DNA of 64,000 bases from Xylocopa sonorina (GCF_050948175.1 NC_135194.1:10780033-10844032), one strand, 5' to 3'; shown: positions 35,652 through 49,650, numbered from the stretch's first letter. Made by a program: numbers and translations. Notes: a model not told the origin generated them from the sequence alone.

Positions 35652-37756
35652 ATGGAATCGCAAACGGAAGGTATTTGTCCGATTTGTAATCAACGTACAA
35701 CGTCGAAATGCAGCGGTTGCAAACAGCAATTTTATTGTAACAAGGAGCACCAGCGGCAAGATTGGTCCCGGCACAAATCAATTTGTCAAGCATGGGAGAT
35801 TCGTGAGAATTCCGAACTCGGACGATATTTATTAGCATCGAGGGATTTAAATCCGGGCGATGTGATCTTGACAGAATCGCCTTTGGTTTGGGGCCCGGCA
35901 TTGCATTCAGATCAAAAAGTTTGCGTTGGTTGTGGAAAACGCTGCAATGATAGTAACACAAGATGCTCGAGATGCCTTTGGCCAACATGCGACGTAAATT
36001 GTTCTGGTCTTATCGATAAAAATAAACACGGTTTGGAATGTCCGCTCCTTTTACGAGCTAGAATCATTCCTAGGTTTGTAATATTATATGTATACTGTAC
36101 TTTGATTCAGCTTCCTTGTGAAACAAAACACAACGGAAGCGCACGAGAATTTTCACAAGTGTAAGGCGGCGCTAGAGTATAGGATGAAAGAGGAGTCCCA
36201 TAAAAGTCCGAATTATAATCATTTTTTATATATGTAGTTTATTTCTTGTTAAATTGTTGTAATTTTCTTGTTAAATTGTATAGTATGTTTAAACTTTTCG
36301 ATTGTGTCTTTGTTATTTTGCCTTGATTATAAAAACATTTATTTATAAATAATAATTATTCTTTTATAGATGTGATGTCCTTTTGGTAATACGCATGTTA
36401 ATATTATGGCGAAAAAAATCAAAACACTGGACTGCCATAGAAAAATTACAAAGTCACGAAGACTCACGTGGCCCAGGAACAAATGCATACGAAGAGGTTC
36501 TGGATATATGTCAACATATCCAACGTCTTTTACCAGGTGATCCGTCTGATAAAGACATCATAGGCAAAATTTGTGGCCTAATAGATGTCAATGCATTAGA
36601 AACTATACCACCGGAGGGATGTGTTGCAATTTATGAAACAGCATGTCTTTTGGAACATTCTTGTTTGGCTAATACAAGACACAGTTTTATAATTGATGAC
36701 AAGGGGAGACCTCGAATCACAGTAAGAGCTGTTTGCCATATAGAAAAGTATGTATATTTTTTATAATAATTTGAAAAATATTATATTTTCTAAATGAGTA
36801 GAATATACTTTCAAGGTTCAGTTATTTAGTTTCCATTTATTTGTACTTTTTATCATTGCATTTGTTATATATTTTCTATATACTTAGATATGTCTGTATT
36901 TCCATATGTACAGAGGACATCATTTGAGTACAATGTATACGCATGCACTTTGGGCAACAAGAGCACGAAGGGCTCACCTTTTAGAAACAAAATATTTTTC
37001 TTGTCATTGCAAGAGATGTGCAGATCCAACAGAATTGGGCACACATCTTGGAACCTTAATATGTCCGCAGGACAATGGGTTTATTTTACCAAAAGATCCA
37101 CTAGACTTTAATTCAGAATGGGGATGTGATTTGTGTCCTGGAATTCTTACTGCATCAGAAGTAATGCAGTTCGTTGGAAAATTGGAGGAAGATGTTGATG
37201 AAGTTATGGGCCAAGCAACAAAAGATGCACTAGTTGATCTATATTCTCGGTAAACTAATACTACATTTTTTTATTGTTACATATTGTGTATCAATATTAC
37301 GTTTTTTTTGCAAATCGTTGCATTATCGATAGTTTTGCGAATAGCAAAATTTGCCGTTAGAAACGGCAAATAAATGCATATTTGTTAATTCTTAAGGGAG
37401 CATGATCTATGGTGATCTGATATTTCTGATTGAATTTTAGACTCACTGCGTTATTACACCCGGGACATCAACAGTGTATTACTGTTAGTCATTCATTGAT
37501 TCAATTACTATGTGCCGATGATCCGAAAAAACCGGGATTATGTAAACGAATTATACAAACCACTCAAACAATAGATCCTAATGGGGCAAGGTTGGCATTA
37601 TATACTGCAGTAGCGTTAAGGGAGTTGTCTACTTGTCCAGGAGAGGATAAAAAAGATCTTTTGTTGGAAGCCATATCGTTACTACAACACGAGCCACAGG
37701 GTTCGCCCGGTGAAAAATTTAAAAGATTGATGGAATCTGAATTAGATTGGTCCTAA
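35652..37756 (+). CDS. SET and MYND domain-containing protein (arthropod SMYD type)
   Basis: Putative lysine methyltransferase-like protein. Four exons: 35652-36073, 36370-36747, 36914-37249 and 37441-37756, in phase, 483 residues. The MYND zinc finger lies at residues 9-45: C9, C12, C20, C23, C29, H33, H41, C45, with His in the sixth ligand place, a known variant. A second cysteine-rich patch (VCVGCGKRC to CDVNC) follows. The SET part is split around MYND as in SMYD proteins. The usual NHSC motif reads EHSC (236-239), and the GEHL-type motif reads GHHL (268-271), so activity may be weak or altered. The post-SET CHCKRC is intact, followed by an all-helical C-terminal region. It resembles the insect-expanded SmydA group (inference). 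Converges with the nord-like gene; AATAAA at about 37770. Confidence 0.9.
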
Positions 37757-39715
37757 TATATTTAACGTTCAATAAAATGGTTATAATAAAGTTTAAGTTA
37801 TAAAACTTATTCACATTTTGTATTATATTAAATATACAATAATACATTTATGTTATAAAAATTGTGTTTATAATACAATCTTATGCTATATGTATATAGC
37901 TATGTAACATGACAGAATTAGAGCTCTTACCATCCGAGTATCCGAGTACTCAAGTACGTAGCCCTTGTATTTGAATTCAAATTAAAGACATTTTAGTTAA
38001 TGTGGGAACTTAGTTTTTTGCGATTACGGTTACATGAGCGAATATTGAGTACTCGGATATGTTCGGATACTTGGATTTAAATTAAATAGCTATCCGAGTA
38101 CTCAAAATTCGAATATTCGTGGATCGAGCAGCAGTAACAGCTCTATTGATAAAATTAAAATGATTCTATATAAACGAATGTGATATCGCACAATAAAAGG
38201 TGAAACGTAGTTGCTTGCCTAACTATACAGTACACACAGTTGTAGTTATTAGCACCGTGCATATATAGTTCTATGGTCTATTTCTATATATATGTCACAT
38301 TTTATTAAGGTAACGTTGTGTATGTGTGTGTATTTACAATTTGAATGTAACTTGTATCTACATTGACAACATCGTTGATGTATTTTTGTTTTTGCAATAG
38401 CAGTAGTAATAACGTATCTTAAACTAAAAAAAGTATGAATTCCAAGTTAACATTGTTGAATTATAATAGTATGTAAAATCTAGACTAGATTTAGCCTCAG
38501 AATGGAACAACAATTTTTTATAACATAAAAGAGCTTTTTCTGTAGTAAAACGAATGTTGAATATTAACTTGCTTTTATAGTCTAAGTATAGATAAATATT
38601 ATTTTATTGCATTAATTTTTTTTTAATTTTTTTAAAATTTGTTTTTAACAACGACAGACTATGAGTAAAAGATGTTAGGAACTTGAAGAATTTCATGCTG
38701 TTTTAGTCAAACGAGCATTCGCACCTAAATATAAGGTATTTATTTAAACAATGCATTGATAAAATCTTCTACTAGGAGAACAAGCAATTTGCCTCACAAA
38801 TATTTTTGTTATCATACTTTATATGTTCCCTTAATATAATCCTTTTCATTAGATATTACTTCTCTGAAATTCTTCTATTTGTTGAAAGTGTTATTTGAAG
38901 TCGGAAAATATTGACGGTAATTAAACAAATTTAAATTTACTCTGCAAAATTCTTTGTAGGTAATATTCAGAGGACGTGAATTATTAGGAGTTTGATATTC
39001 AATATTTCTATGACTCGTTACAGTGTGCAAAGGAATCACCTACTTTTAATTTCTCGATTGCCTGTGCGTTCATCTCATTATAAAAAAAAGAAGCTAGATG
39101 CTCACAATAGGAAAAACAACTTCGATTGCCTTCATTTTTATTTATGATGTCAAGATCATTATTCCGAACAACTTTTTCCTACACATATAACAGTCGCACG
39201 GTCTTAGTCGGCAAGATGCGCGCAAAAAGCTTTAGCTAGACTTAGATTACGAGTACTTGTCCGGTATAGGCGGTCGTCTAACGGTGATCGCATTGCTATA
39301 TAGTCCAACCTAAACTAAACTTATTGATAATCACAATTTTTAATGTTAATAACAGAGAAAAATTAATTGGTTATAGATTGTGCTCATCTACTTAATACCA
39401 GTAACGCTGACAAAAGGTTGAAGCACTGCAGACGAGCGGACTGCACGTTAGCTGGACACTCGTCTTTCGCATGGTGTGATGGATGTTTTTGGATGGAAAT
39501 GAAAGTTGAACGACAGTTATACGTATAGGAAACGGTTCCTCGGAGTAATAATAATCTTAACAACATATGTAAACATCAAGGCAACCGAAGATTTCCCTTG
39601 CTGTAAACATTTAGTCTAGAAAAATACGAGAATACCAGAAATTTTGATGAAAATTTAAGTCAAGCGAAGATCACCGTCAGTTATTCCTATTCTTCAGTTT
39701 CACGAAAAATCATTA
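37757..39715. other. Convergent gap between the SMYD gene and the NDNF/nord-like gene
   Basis: AT-rich, holding both 3' UTRs and a repeat with three copies of a 15-mer (listed separately). No coding frame with a domain is seen; a 60-codon frame at 39384-39566 is unsupported. Confidence 0.4.
37939..38105. repeat. Three perfect copies of a 15-mer in mixed orientation
   Basis: TATCCGAGTACTCAA occurs at 37939-37953 and 38091-38105, and its exact reverse complement at 38045-38059. Related ATCCGAGTA and TTCGGATACTTGGAT pieces lie between. The layout can fold on itself and suggests a relic of an inverted-repeat element. Confidence 0.7.
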
Positions 39716-42700
39716 TCAAGGTGAACAGGAACGTCTAGTGCGTACAATTAACATTGGATAAGACAAAGGTTTGTCTTTTAATTGAGCCGTAATTTGTAAG
39801 AGATAAGCCTTTCCCGGTTGCAATCTCTTAAGGGTGAATGGAATCGTTCGTTCTTTCGGAGAAGTCTGTTTTTCCTCGCAGACTTCGAAAGTATATTCGG
39901 AACGTCGCTGACGATTGAGACCGCATTGGTCTGGAATTGTCGTCACGCTGGCCAACGATGAGCTACCCTTTAATTCTCGCACTAGGATGCAATACTTTGC
40001 GGAACCTGCCGACTCTACGCCTACCGTCACCTCGTGGCAAGTTCTCAGGGACCTATACTCACGTGGTGCATTTTTTGATGGGATCTAAACAAAATATTCA
40101 GCGTTGCAAGTGTATTTTACTATTCCTAGTTAAAAGTCATTTCGTTTTATTCGTAGAAATAATTTAATAATGATTAAGTTCACACGTTGCTTTAGGTCAA
40201 ACAATGTAAAGGTTTTAGTACTTTCTGGCTTTAATATTTAAATTTATAGATGCTTTTTGCAATATTATGCCTTGTAATATATTTCTCGATTATGGGATTC
40301 TGAACTATGTGTCGTGTTAAGTCCATCGCGTAAAGGACTTGTCGTCTGTTTTAAAAGATGAAGGCTAAAAGTTAAATTTTAGCATTTATACACATCGAGG
40401 TGAATCAGAAACGGATAATAAATGCATGCGATATATGCATGTAAAGTGCAATAATATCCGTACTGGTCAGATGACGAATGGCGCGGCGGGTTTATCATTC
40501 ATCATCTTCGTTGTACGGACATCAAACGCAACACAGCTTGTCTCAATATGCATTCGTATGCATTATAATGCTGTACCACGACAGAATTCGTTCATTTGCT
40601 GCAGTAATGACGTCACTCTAAAATATTGACGTCCTCTTGAATCATTGCGCAGAAAGAACAAATACAATGTTACATGCTTGATATCTCATTATACTAATTT
40701 GTCACTTAAGCATGATGTATTACGATGATGTTCTTATGTAAAGTTATAATGCTTCGAAGCGCTCGAACTTTTATTTTGAATAATTACGACCGACGCATGC
40801 TATTACTACAGTAAATGAACGAGATGCGGCAATCTTCATCGCAACGTCCGTTTCTGTCGATGCTTATGTGAATCGAAATTACCAATTGCAAACGATATTT
40901 ATAAAATCTGTTACAATTAAGTTTGAGGAAGGAGTTCTACTAAAATTTAAGCGTGCATGAAAATTATTTTTACGCTTTCCGTACTATTTATTACGGATTA
41001 ATTCGTATGGACATACCTGTTGATGTATCGCAGATGATTCCTGGGTAGTGGCTAGTACTTTGATGGCGGATATTCGTACTAATTCCTGTGGCGTAGCGGA
41101 TATCCGTAATGTATATGTCTTCCCTGAAGTTAAAGGTGGTACCCTTAATGATGCATATCCTAGTACCTCCTTGTCCTACGAACGTAAATCTTCTATGTAT
41201 AATATTGATATCTATATTAAGCAGTTTTCACATTTTTCACGAAACCTAATGAGAAACGTGAGACTTAAAACAGCAACTGATTCTGTTTATAAATATTCGA
41301 GTAATATTTGTAATCTTGATCAAGTTGGGACGTGCGTATAAAAGACGCTTTGTTATTCTCATAATAGTACTTCTACAGCCACTTCTCAAGCTAATACGAT
41401 TTATAAATTATCTAAAGGCTGCTCGATTTGATACATAGTGTTACTTATGAAATTCGTGATTCGATTCATCTGTGATAGGGGTTCATTAGCATCGGTTATA
41501 AATGGAGCATGGCTAGAAAGATTTATTACCCTTAAAATTCCTGGACCGCTTAATTTCGCTCTAACGACACCGCCGCCGCATGGAAGAATATGGAAGGTAC
41601 TCGAAGTATTTCCCGGAGGACGATAGCGGAAGTTGATAAGCCCATCGGTTTTACGCAAATTAGCTGTCGTATAGTGCCCAGTGCGTAGCCTTAACTCTGG
41701 TGTTTTCCGAAACTTAATGGCATCGGTAGCTATTCGATTTGAGACATTATTCTGCGTGTTTACCTAATGCAAGACAGAAACGGTACAAAGTGACGGGACA
41801 GAGGAACGCAGCTGTTTTTTCAAAAAGAAAGAATCTTTTTCATATTAAAATCTTTTCAAGATTTCAAAGATAGCCAATATATTTAGACCCGAATATTTTA
41901 CTACTTGATTTGGGCTGAAAAAGGTCCCTCTTCAAGCCATGTATCACGGAATTATCTAATCAGCGCTGTAACTTTTCGTCGAAATAAGAGATGAAGAGTG
42001 CCATTAGTTGTGGCAAAACCTAACGTAAACATTGGAAGCTTGCGTGAGTCATCATAAATTGCAATTACTAACCACGTATAAAGTGAAATTGTAGGTAGTA
42101 TCGTACTTCATCCTGTGGAGCGTCAGTTTCGTTTGTCGCACACAGTGCAGTCCTTCCGGAATGCCGCGGTGCTGCTGTTCTTTAGAAGGGGAACTCCTTT
42201 TCGCCGAATGTGGGTAAACGCGGAGAACGTTCTGCGCCGCGCAAAGGGTCAAGGGGTGAGGCTGAGTCCCTGATGTCACGGCTAAACAGTACTGCGAGAG
42301 GTGGGGATCTATGCTGCTGTAAAAATAAACGGTTTTTCTGCGAATTCGTAGCGTGCATCACGAGCCAGCTTTAATTCGCCACCAGATTCATCGTCGGGCC
42401 TCAACATTTTCCAACGAATTAAAGCAAAACTTTACAGTTCTCTGATTTTTTCTAAACGTGCACAGTATTCAGTTACAATCACGTTAATATTTTTATTTCG
42501 CGACGAGATCACGCACATTGAGTGTATGACGGCATCTTTTTATTTGGAAAACAAGTGCTTGCTCGAAGTGCAATTCTTTTTTGTAAAGGATAATTAAAAG
42601 TTAGTGGTATGATGGTTCATTAATCATTAGTTGGCATAAATTAACAGCGATTTATTTTACTGCGTTTTGAAAAGAATTTGATCTATTGGAAAACCTCAAA

Positions 42701-45020
42701 GGTGAAGGCGCAGGAGTTCAGATCAGGTGAATGTGGCGAGCGATTTGAATCACCTTCTTACGCTTCAGAGCAGCGAAGACCAATAACCTTGCCCTCGTAA
42801 TGTGTGTTACTGGTCTCAAATACTTCTTTTGTTCTGCGGGACGAGCGTCATCCTGCTGTTATTGCAAAAGGAGGAGGCCACTTTCAAACACTGTACCACT
42901 AACTTGTAACTTTCCTTTACCAGATAAAGTTACACTTAGATGATTCCATTTAATCTTTTAAGTACACGGAATAAAGAAGAGGCGAACTTTGTTTCATTTA
43001 CAATTATTTATTATCGTGCAATTAGTACGTTTTATATAAAAGTAATTTATAAGAATTTGCAGTTATTATGTAAGGTAAATTCTAGTTACTTCAAGATAGT
43101 CCATGATACTTTTCCATTTCTCTCTAATAAGACGATATCGTGCTACGTTTAATTAAGTTAAAAAAAGGTAGCAAAAAAAAAAAAAACGAACACACAGTTC
43201 TAGTTTACGTCGTAAAAGAATTAATTAGATGAAGTTCGTGTGGTGAAATGAACCAGCATTGTATGTTGTAATTTTAATAAAAATTTCATAGAAAATATAA
43301 ATAAAAGTTAAAGACACTATTACGTGGCAGTGAAATAATAATTTATCACGATTTCATCAGAAAATGAACAGTTTTACGCACGAGAATTAATCCCACTACT
43401 CTTAGAATACATCAAAAGGAAGATTTTCCGCTCGAAGACTGAACATGTAAATAAAGAAGAGATACTAATCGTACCTTTTATTCCAGGATACCGTGAGTCG
43501 ACGCTTGCTTCTCCGTTGCTGAAACCTTAACGGCCGATGGCGGTTTTCTTTTTCGTTCGTGTACATTTCCGGAATGTAGCCTAAGCTGCCCGATGTTGCG
43601 TACAGAAGCACCGTGCCCGGTGTCGACTTGGCCGAATTTGCATCAGGTGGGTTAACAGATTTAATTTCGAACCAATAAAGACCTGCGCGTGTCTCTGATA
43701 TCGTAACATTCTTATCCTCGGCACCCACGTACGTGAAAAGGGGATCGCCTGGCTTCAAACTCTTCACCGGCCATCGTGTTTGCGTTGCTGCATCCACCAT
43801 AATACTTAATTTTAAATTCCAACATTAATATGTTCGCTTTAAGATTAATTCTTTATTTCTATTCCTCTATCGTAGACAAGTATTATTACATATACACATC
43901 TTGATAACGAATGCTTAACAAAATACTTTTTATTTTTTTTTTAAGAAGAAAATAAATAGAACGTTTAATTTAAAGAGCCAGTGACGTGTTCCGTCTAATG
44001 TGTAATTGGAAGAAATAAGGTAGCATTAAATTTCGTTTAATTATAGACAATTTTTCTCTACCGTTCTTGTTTGCCAGATAATTAGCCTGACTTAATAGGT
44101 AAACCACAAAAGCGTTAAGGAATCAAGATATTAACGTTCCTGCTAGATAATTTGTACACGTATTTTACTCGCATAAGGAATGCTGATTTGAACAGTTCTC
44201 CATACATTTTGCTCCTTCCGTCCCTTCGTTGTTCTCTTTCGGTGGTTCGACGTAACTGACCGACCACGATATCGGCCCGCTACAAGGGCTAACGAGCAAT
44301 GTCAGAGGTGGACCTTTGCGTGGACTCAGGTAGTAGAACCTGTAATAATTTTATCTGCAACTAGTATCATTTAATGTGCGGTACCTACATATTAAAAGTA
44401 ATCAAACGTCGCTTAATATTTTACTTAGTAAGCGCAACTTATAGTAGGTATAACGTGATACAAGGGGTAGTTTCTGTAAAAAACGATTTTCTATTCCAAT
44501 GATGTCCATATTTTTTTGCAGAAAGAAACGAAGAGGTCAATCAACGAGGTGTCAGTGTTGGTCTCACGAGTCGAAACAAGGTAACTATCATTTCTAAATA
44601 CTTACTTTACGGAGAAAGGATATTTTCTGTGACATATCTAAAACGTGCTCGCAAACGACAGAAACAAATCGAAAACTAAAGTATTCCGAGAACTATGCAG
44701 ATTCAAACGCGGAACAACCTCGTACCTTTCGTATTTCCACGTTTGCTACATTGGGACATTCAGTTGACGAATGGCGACCGTACGCATCTTCAGAGTTGAC
44801 TTCAGGCACGCTCGCATAAATGGATATCAAGACTACAAATGCAGCATGCCGTTTATATTTAGTCATAATGTTTGATCGTACGAAAGTCCCCTTTTAGAGA
44901 TCGTACCAGTTAAGTTTACGCCTGAGCATTGCTGTTCCTTTCTCCCTCTCTTTCTTCCTCTGCTTTGACCTAACGCGATCTGCGCCTCCCCTCGCGCGAT
45001 ATCCCCGTCATCCATTCGAA

Positions 45021-45051
<31 letters not shown>

Positions 45052-45055
45052 GTCT

Positions 45056-45090
<35 letters not shown>

Positions 45091-48000
45091 TTCGTCGTCG
45101 CGGCTCATCCCGTTAGTCCAAGAGAGCGTCGGGACGCCGCGCGCCGTGCCGCACGTGCTCTTCACTCGCGGGCTGGCACTGAAACGGCTATTGTAAAATT
45201 AGCGTCTACACACAATGCCGGCGTCGCGGCGTCTGGGGTCGCGTAGCCACGACCCCCGTCGTCTAATTTTGGCGGTCGGTTTGTCTCACGACAGGCTCGA
45301 ATTGATTTTGTCATTCAGCCCAGAACGCGAGGCCGTCTCTCTACTTTCGTGGAAATCGCCGGCATCGAGACGCGTACGCGTGCGGCAGGAGGACGCGTTC
45401 AATGTGACGCGGATGCCCTCGCGCGTAATGCAACGTAATGCACGATTACGGCACAGGTGACCGCGCCGCTTATGCATTATTCGGTTAGAACTAGTTTGGC
45501 TATGGAGATTAATTGCCGTGCGGAAGCATTTGAGGGTAGGTTTTTAACTCAGGGCTAACGTTGCATTAACAGCTTCGATGTCGCGTTTAACGTTCCTCCT
45601 GAATAGATTAACCGGATCCTTTCATAGTTGAATAATACTTGGTACAATTAAAGAAAAATTGAGACGTTTGCATACTCGCATCTGGCATGACAGATTGTTA
45701 AAATTTAGAAACACATACGTGATCGGTTTGCGAGATCGTATATCTAGAGAAATGATACCCTTTAAAATGGAAGAGGAAGTTCAATGACACCAAGTAGTGT
45801 TCTTCTCTTTTTTCTCTCTTGCAAGAAGAAATATCGTTCTTACAATTAAAGGATCTGACCGCGGAACGGGGAAGGCGAGAATAACAATAAGGTTGAACGT
45901 TCGCATACTCTCGCCGCTTTGAAAGCCTTGCTTAGAGTAGCCGTAGAGTCTACGACGCGTGGCATCGCGAAGTTTTGGCGCGCGCCTTAGCCTAGACCCC
46001 ACTTGCGAGGAAATGTACTTAAGTAGCGACCTTTCGGTGTTAACTTACACCAAGAAGAAACGGGCGACGAACTCCGATTGAATGAAGTTCTGAAGACAGA
46101 GAACCATAACTGTAATTGCTATCTCGTTGCTTCCTATCTCGTTATTACAGGGATCTGCCAGCTCTTTCAATCGATCGTTCGTTTCTTGTTGGTTATGAAG
46201 CTGGAATGACAAGTGAGCGATTGTGGGTGCTTTCTCGTCAAATTTCGTGTTCTGTCTAACGTTGGAATAGTCTTCTTCTTAGAAGAAAAGAATATGGGTA
46301 TTGCGTACGTAACTTGCATTCAATTATGGAGGATAACGGGTGTTAAATATTACGTATTGCACTGATAAATCTTGAAATAGACTTGTACATGAATGACTGC
46401 GAAAAGCGAGGAATGTTTTTTTTTTTCAAATGAATTCGAACAATAAACTAAACTTTCAAGTAGATAATAATTCATTTTAATAATCAGTTCGTCTACTTGA
46501 AAGCTACTACGTGAAAAATAATTAAACGTTGGACAATTTCTAGTTTATGCACTTCCAAAATAACTACAAAGTTAGAGATAACTTTAATTGTATTAACGCA
46601 TCTGCGGAAAGCTTAAATATAGATGTTAAGTTCAAGTTTAACGTGAAACCTAGCAACCTTTCAATGTTCGAAACAGTTGCGCAATTAGACCTGCGTACGA
46701 GTTTCGTGGAAACCATCTGATAGCAAGATTTTATGACGCGTAGCGTCGCGACGCATCGGACCATTAAGTACCGTGGACCCATTGCAAGAAAGTCGAGTTT
46801 AACGACAATATTGGCCTAACAAAGAGGTGTCTACATGTGGATCAATTTTATTTTCCGAGGTATCTTTAACGGTTTTTGCATAGTAATGAAAAAAATACAT
46901 AAAAATATCAAGTTAATGTTTTAATCGTACATTTCAATGATTGCAAGCATTAATTTATTCTGATTGAATTGTTGCAATCAAAACAAAAATATTTCTTCTT
47001 CCGTTTAATATTTCTTTTTCTATATGTATTGCAATATTACAGCGACTTTTAGAAATCTTAATCTCTTTGTAGTCTAAAAATCGAGAAAAAATTGGTTTCG
47101 TACAGCAAAGATTCGGATTTGCAGCTCGTGCGATGGAGTGAGAATTGCTATCATCTGCTAAGCAATTTGAGTAAAATTGCATTTGTAAAATCTGTGCAAT
47201 GGTTGATGAAACACGGTACGGGGTTCGTGACGTTCTCGTATAAACGTTCAAAGCTTCATGGGCTCGGGTACACGTGCATCGAATAAACAAGCTATGTAAC
47301 GCAAACGAAATTCGCACGAATTGTTTCTATGTTTCGGTGAAAAGTGAATGCACCTTTCTTATGTTTCGTTTATCTTTAGATCAAAGTGTAATTCTGTCGA
47401 GAAAGAAAGATTCATTTTTACCGATGCCTCTCGTTGTTGGAACAGACGTTCCATCTTATTCGAGCAACGATTTAATTTATAACAATTAAAAAATATTAGC
47501 AGCAGGCGTGTGTACGTAGGTAAGTCGATTGTGCATGATTAATGTATACAATCGTGTCTTACTTGTGCTCTTTTAATGCGAACAAGATACAGAGAACATA
47601 TCGTGTGAACGATTTCACCTTCGATATGACTACATAGATATAATGTTCGGTATGATTTGTTAATTATTCTGCCAGGTGTACGCGGAAATAGTTGCACAGG
47701 CGCATGGTGTTTTCTAATTGTGAAATACATCAGTCATTCTACTGTATCGCGATACTCGATAGTCGGACGCGTAATACGTTCCCGGTAATGTAATCCACGA
47801 CTCTATTATATTGCATAGCCAAAGTATTTGGCATTCCAAGTGACTAGGATTGCGATGCGATCTATATTACAACGATGTAAACTAATTCGCCTCGCGAGGA
47901 AAGCAAATGAAACGCTATTTGGAAAGAAAAAACAGGAAATAAGACATCGATCAATCATTTTCCTGCTATTCATAAAAAAACAATTTATTAATTTTGTACA

Positions 48001-48442
48001 TCGTATTCTGTTGCGTTTAAATTCAACGACGAGTCAGCAAAAATTGATCAACTGCGAAACTAAGAAACGATCGAACATAGTTGCTAATTAATAATACAAG
48101 AAGAGACGGGGGAAAGGGTAAATGAAAGAGGGCAAATACTCACTGGGACACGTTACCAGGACGGAGGGTGGCTGGTATCTGGTACTCGGGGTGCAGCACG
48201 CCTGTCCTGTTGAACTCTTGCACCCTTGTCGGTTTCTCCGCGCCGAAGGGCCTCGGGCTGCCGATGGTCTTGTGCACCTGATGAGGCTGAGGTTGCTGCT
48301 GCGACAACTGCTGCAACTGGTGCAACTGGGATTGCTGCTGGGACATCCTGTCGCAGAAAGCGCAACCGGCGGCACGGCGTGCGAATAACGACGACGACGA
48401 CACAAACACGAGGAGGAAGCCGAATGGTAGCGCGTGACGCAT
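39716..48442 (-). CDS. nord: NDNF / nord-like secreted fibronectin type III protein
   Basis: Secreted extracellular protein of the neuron-derived neurotrophic factor family; Drosophila Nord is reported to modulate BMP/Hedgehog signalling. Seven in-phase exons: 48442-48144, 44339-44169, 43804-43475, 42316-42073, 41763-41530, 41175-41017 and 40084-39716, 601 residues (human NDNF 568). Exon 1 supplies a signal peptide (MRHALPFGFLLVFVSSSSLF) and a Q-rich stretch; its frame is open further upstream, but the signal peptide fixes the start. Exons 2-3 hold the N-terminal DUF2369-like part (PPLTLLVSPCSGPISWSVSY). The first FN3 begins at RRLTVSWNK (residue about 258), and its end reads LHCVRQTKLTLHRMKYDTTY. 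The second starts at SLRTCHEVTVGV (residue 491) and ends near the C-terminus with LKRLQPGKAYLLQI. The exon 3 acceptor (TTAAG) has a poor pyrimidine tract and is the least certain border. Confidence 0.87.
45021..45101. repeat. TCG/CGA trinucleotide microsatellite in the first nord-like intron
   Basis: About 80 bp of GTC/TCG repeats with a few interruptions (TTG, TTC). Read on the minus strand it gives a long aspartate run in a 100-codon frame (45165-44863). That frame has no domain and lies within the intron between coding exons 1 and 2, so I treat it as simple repeat. Confidence 0.85.
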
Positions 48443-49650
48443 CGTCGCGGCTGATTTTCCTCGGCTGCGGTGAAAAAGATCCGGTTGGGATGAAGGGCAA
48501 CGGTGACGCCGCGACGTCCGTCGTCCAGTGGCGAACGAGTTCGACTGTGTGCCGAACAGTAAACGATGCCAGTCGGCGAGGCGAAGTTGCCGCTTGGGAA
48601 ACCACGCTGACACGAAACGAAATAACCCCTCTTCGCTTCCTACCGAGACGACTTCGTGTTTGCCCCATCTTCTGGAAGGAACCCTCCTTCCCCTCCTCGT
48701 CCTTGCCTCCTTTCCCATACTCTCAATCCTGCGTCGTCCCCCACGAGCTGGCCGAACCGTACACGCGTTACGTTTTCCCGCGCACGTACCCAGCATCTGG
48801 TCGTGTGTGCACGGACGCGGGTGACCCTGATTCCGAGGAATTTTAGAAGGACCAACGCTTCGCGGGGGTTCGCGCCGATTTGCCCCGCGGTATGACTAAC
48901 AGGAAGTCCGAGCACCGCTGAAACGGAAGGGTGGCTCGTCGCTTTGCGCTCCTCATACCGCTTTACTCGCGTCGTTACTCTTTTCGATCATCTATTTTAA
49001 TCTCTAAACGAAAAAGCTGCATTCGCTGCCTAGGAACAGGCTGCGTGGATCAGGTGTTATTCTTTACGATTACCATAAGCGTGTATACATTAATTACAGC
49101 TAAAAAAGATCAGCAGTGGCTTCACTTTTGATACAGGACCATCGAAGAAATTGTAATTACGCAGGTATAAAGAAAATATCGATGCACTGAGAGTAACGAA
49201 GATTATTACGACAGAACCAACTTCGTTACCAACGGTGAACCCAATTCGAAACAAAGAGACCGTTTAAGATGGAGCGTTCTTGACCGAAAAAAGGAAAGAG
49301 GCAAATGTGCGTTACCCATGCAGAGATCATGTTTCTGACGTAGATAAAAGAGCAACAATTATTGGATGACGGCTAGAACGGCGAGTCCAAGTGTCTAACA
49401 AGGTGAAACCAGGCGAATGGCGGATTGTAGAGCATCATTGAACGGGGCTTTCCTGCTTCGCCGGGGCGCGAGGAAAGAAGGAGTCGATATGGCGCGAAGA
49501 TCGTGTAGGAAGCGAAGTTATATGTGGTATATTCGCTTTGCTGTATCTTGAACCAACCATGGGACGATGATGACAGCAGGTCTGGCGGGTGGCAGGCCGA
49601 TAAATCATGGTTTACAGTGTGGGAACCTCTGCCTATATGCTACTCTCTAC
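48443..49650. promoter_or_regulatory. CpG-rich region upstream of the nord-like first exon
   Basis: GC- and CpG-rich sequence directly upstream of the signal-peptide exon, in contrast to the AT-rich flanks. It probably contains the 5' UTR and promoter. Overlapping open frames on both strands here are long because GC-rich DNA has few stops; none has a domain other than the signal-peptide exon. The transcription start is not identifiable. Confidence 0.4.

Noticed and set aside
44726..44866. A signal-peptide-like frame (MTKYKRHAAFVVLISIYASV..) on the minus strand as first exon of the nord-like gene
   Set aside because: Its donor leaves phase 0, which does not fit the exon at 44339 (needs two leftover bases). 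The exon at 48442-48144 fits in phase and in family order. It could still be an alternative start through an unseen exon, but I cannot support it.
44863..45165. 100-codon minus frame with a long aspartate run
   Set aside because: Generated by the TCG microsatellite inside an intron; no domain and no splice support.
48226..48846. 206-codon plus-strand frame over the nord-like first exon
   Set aside because: Antisense shadow in CpG-rich DNA with few stops; the minus strand has the signal peptide and phase-matched donor.
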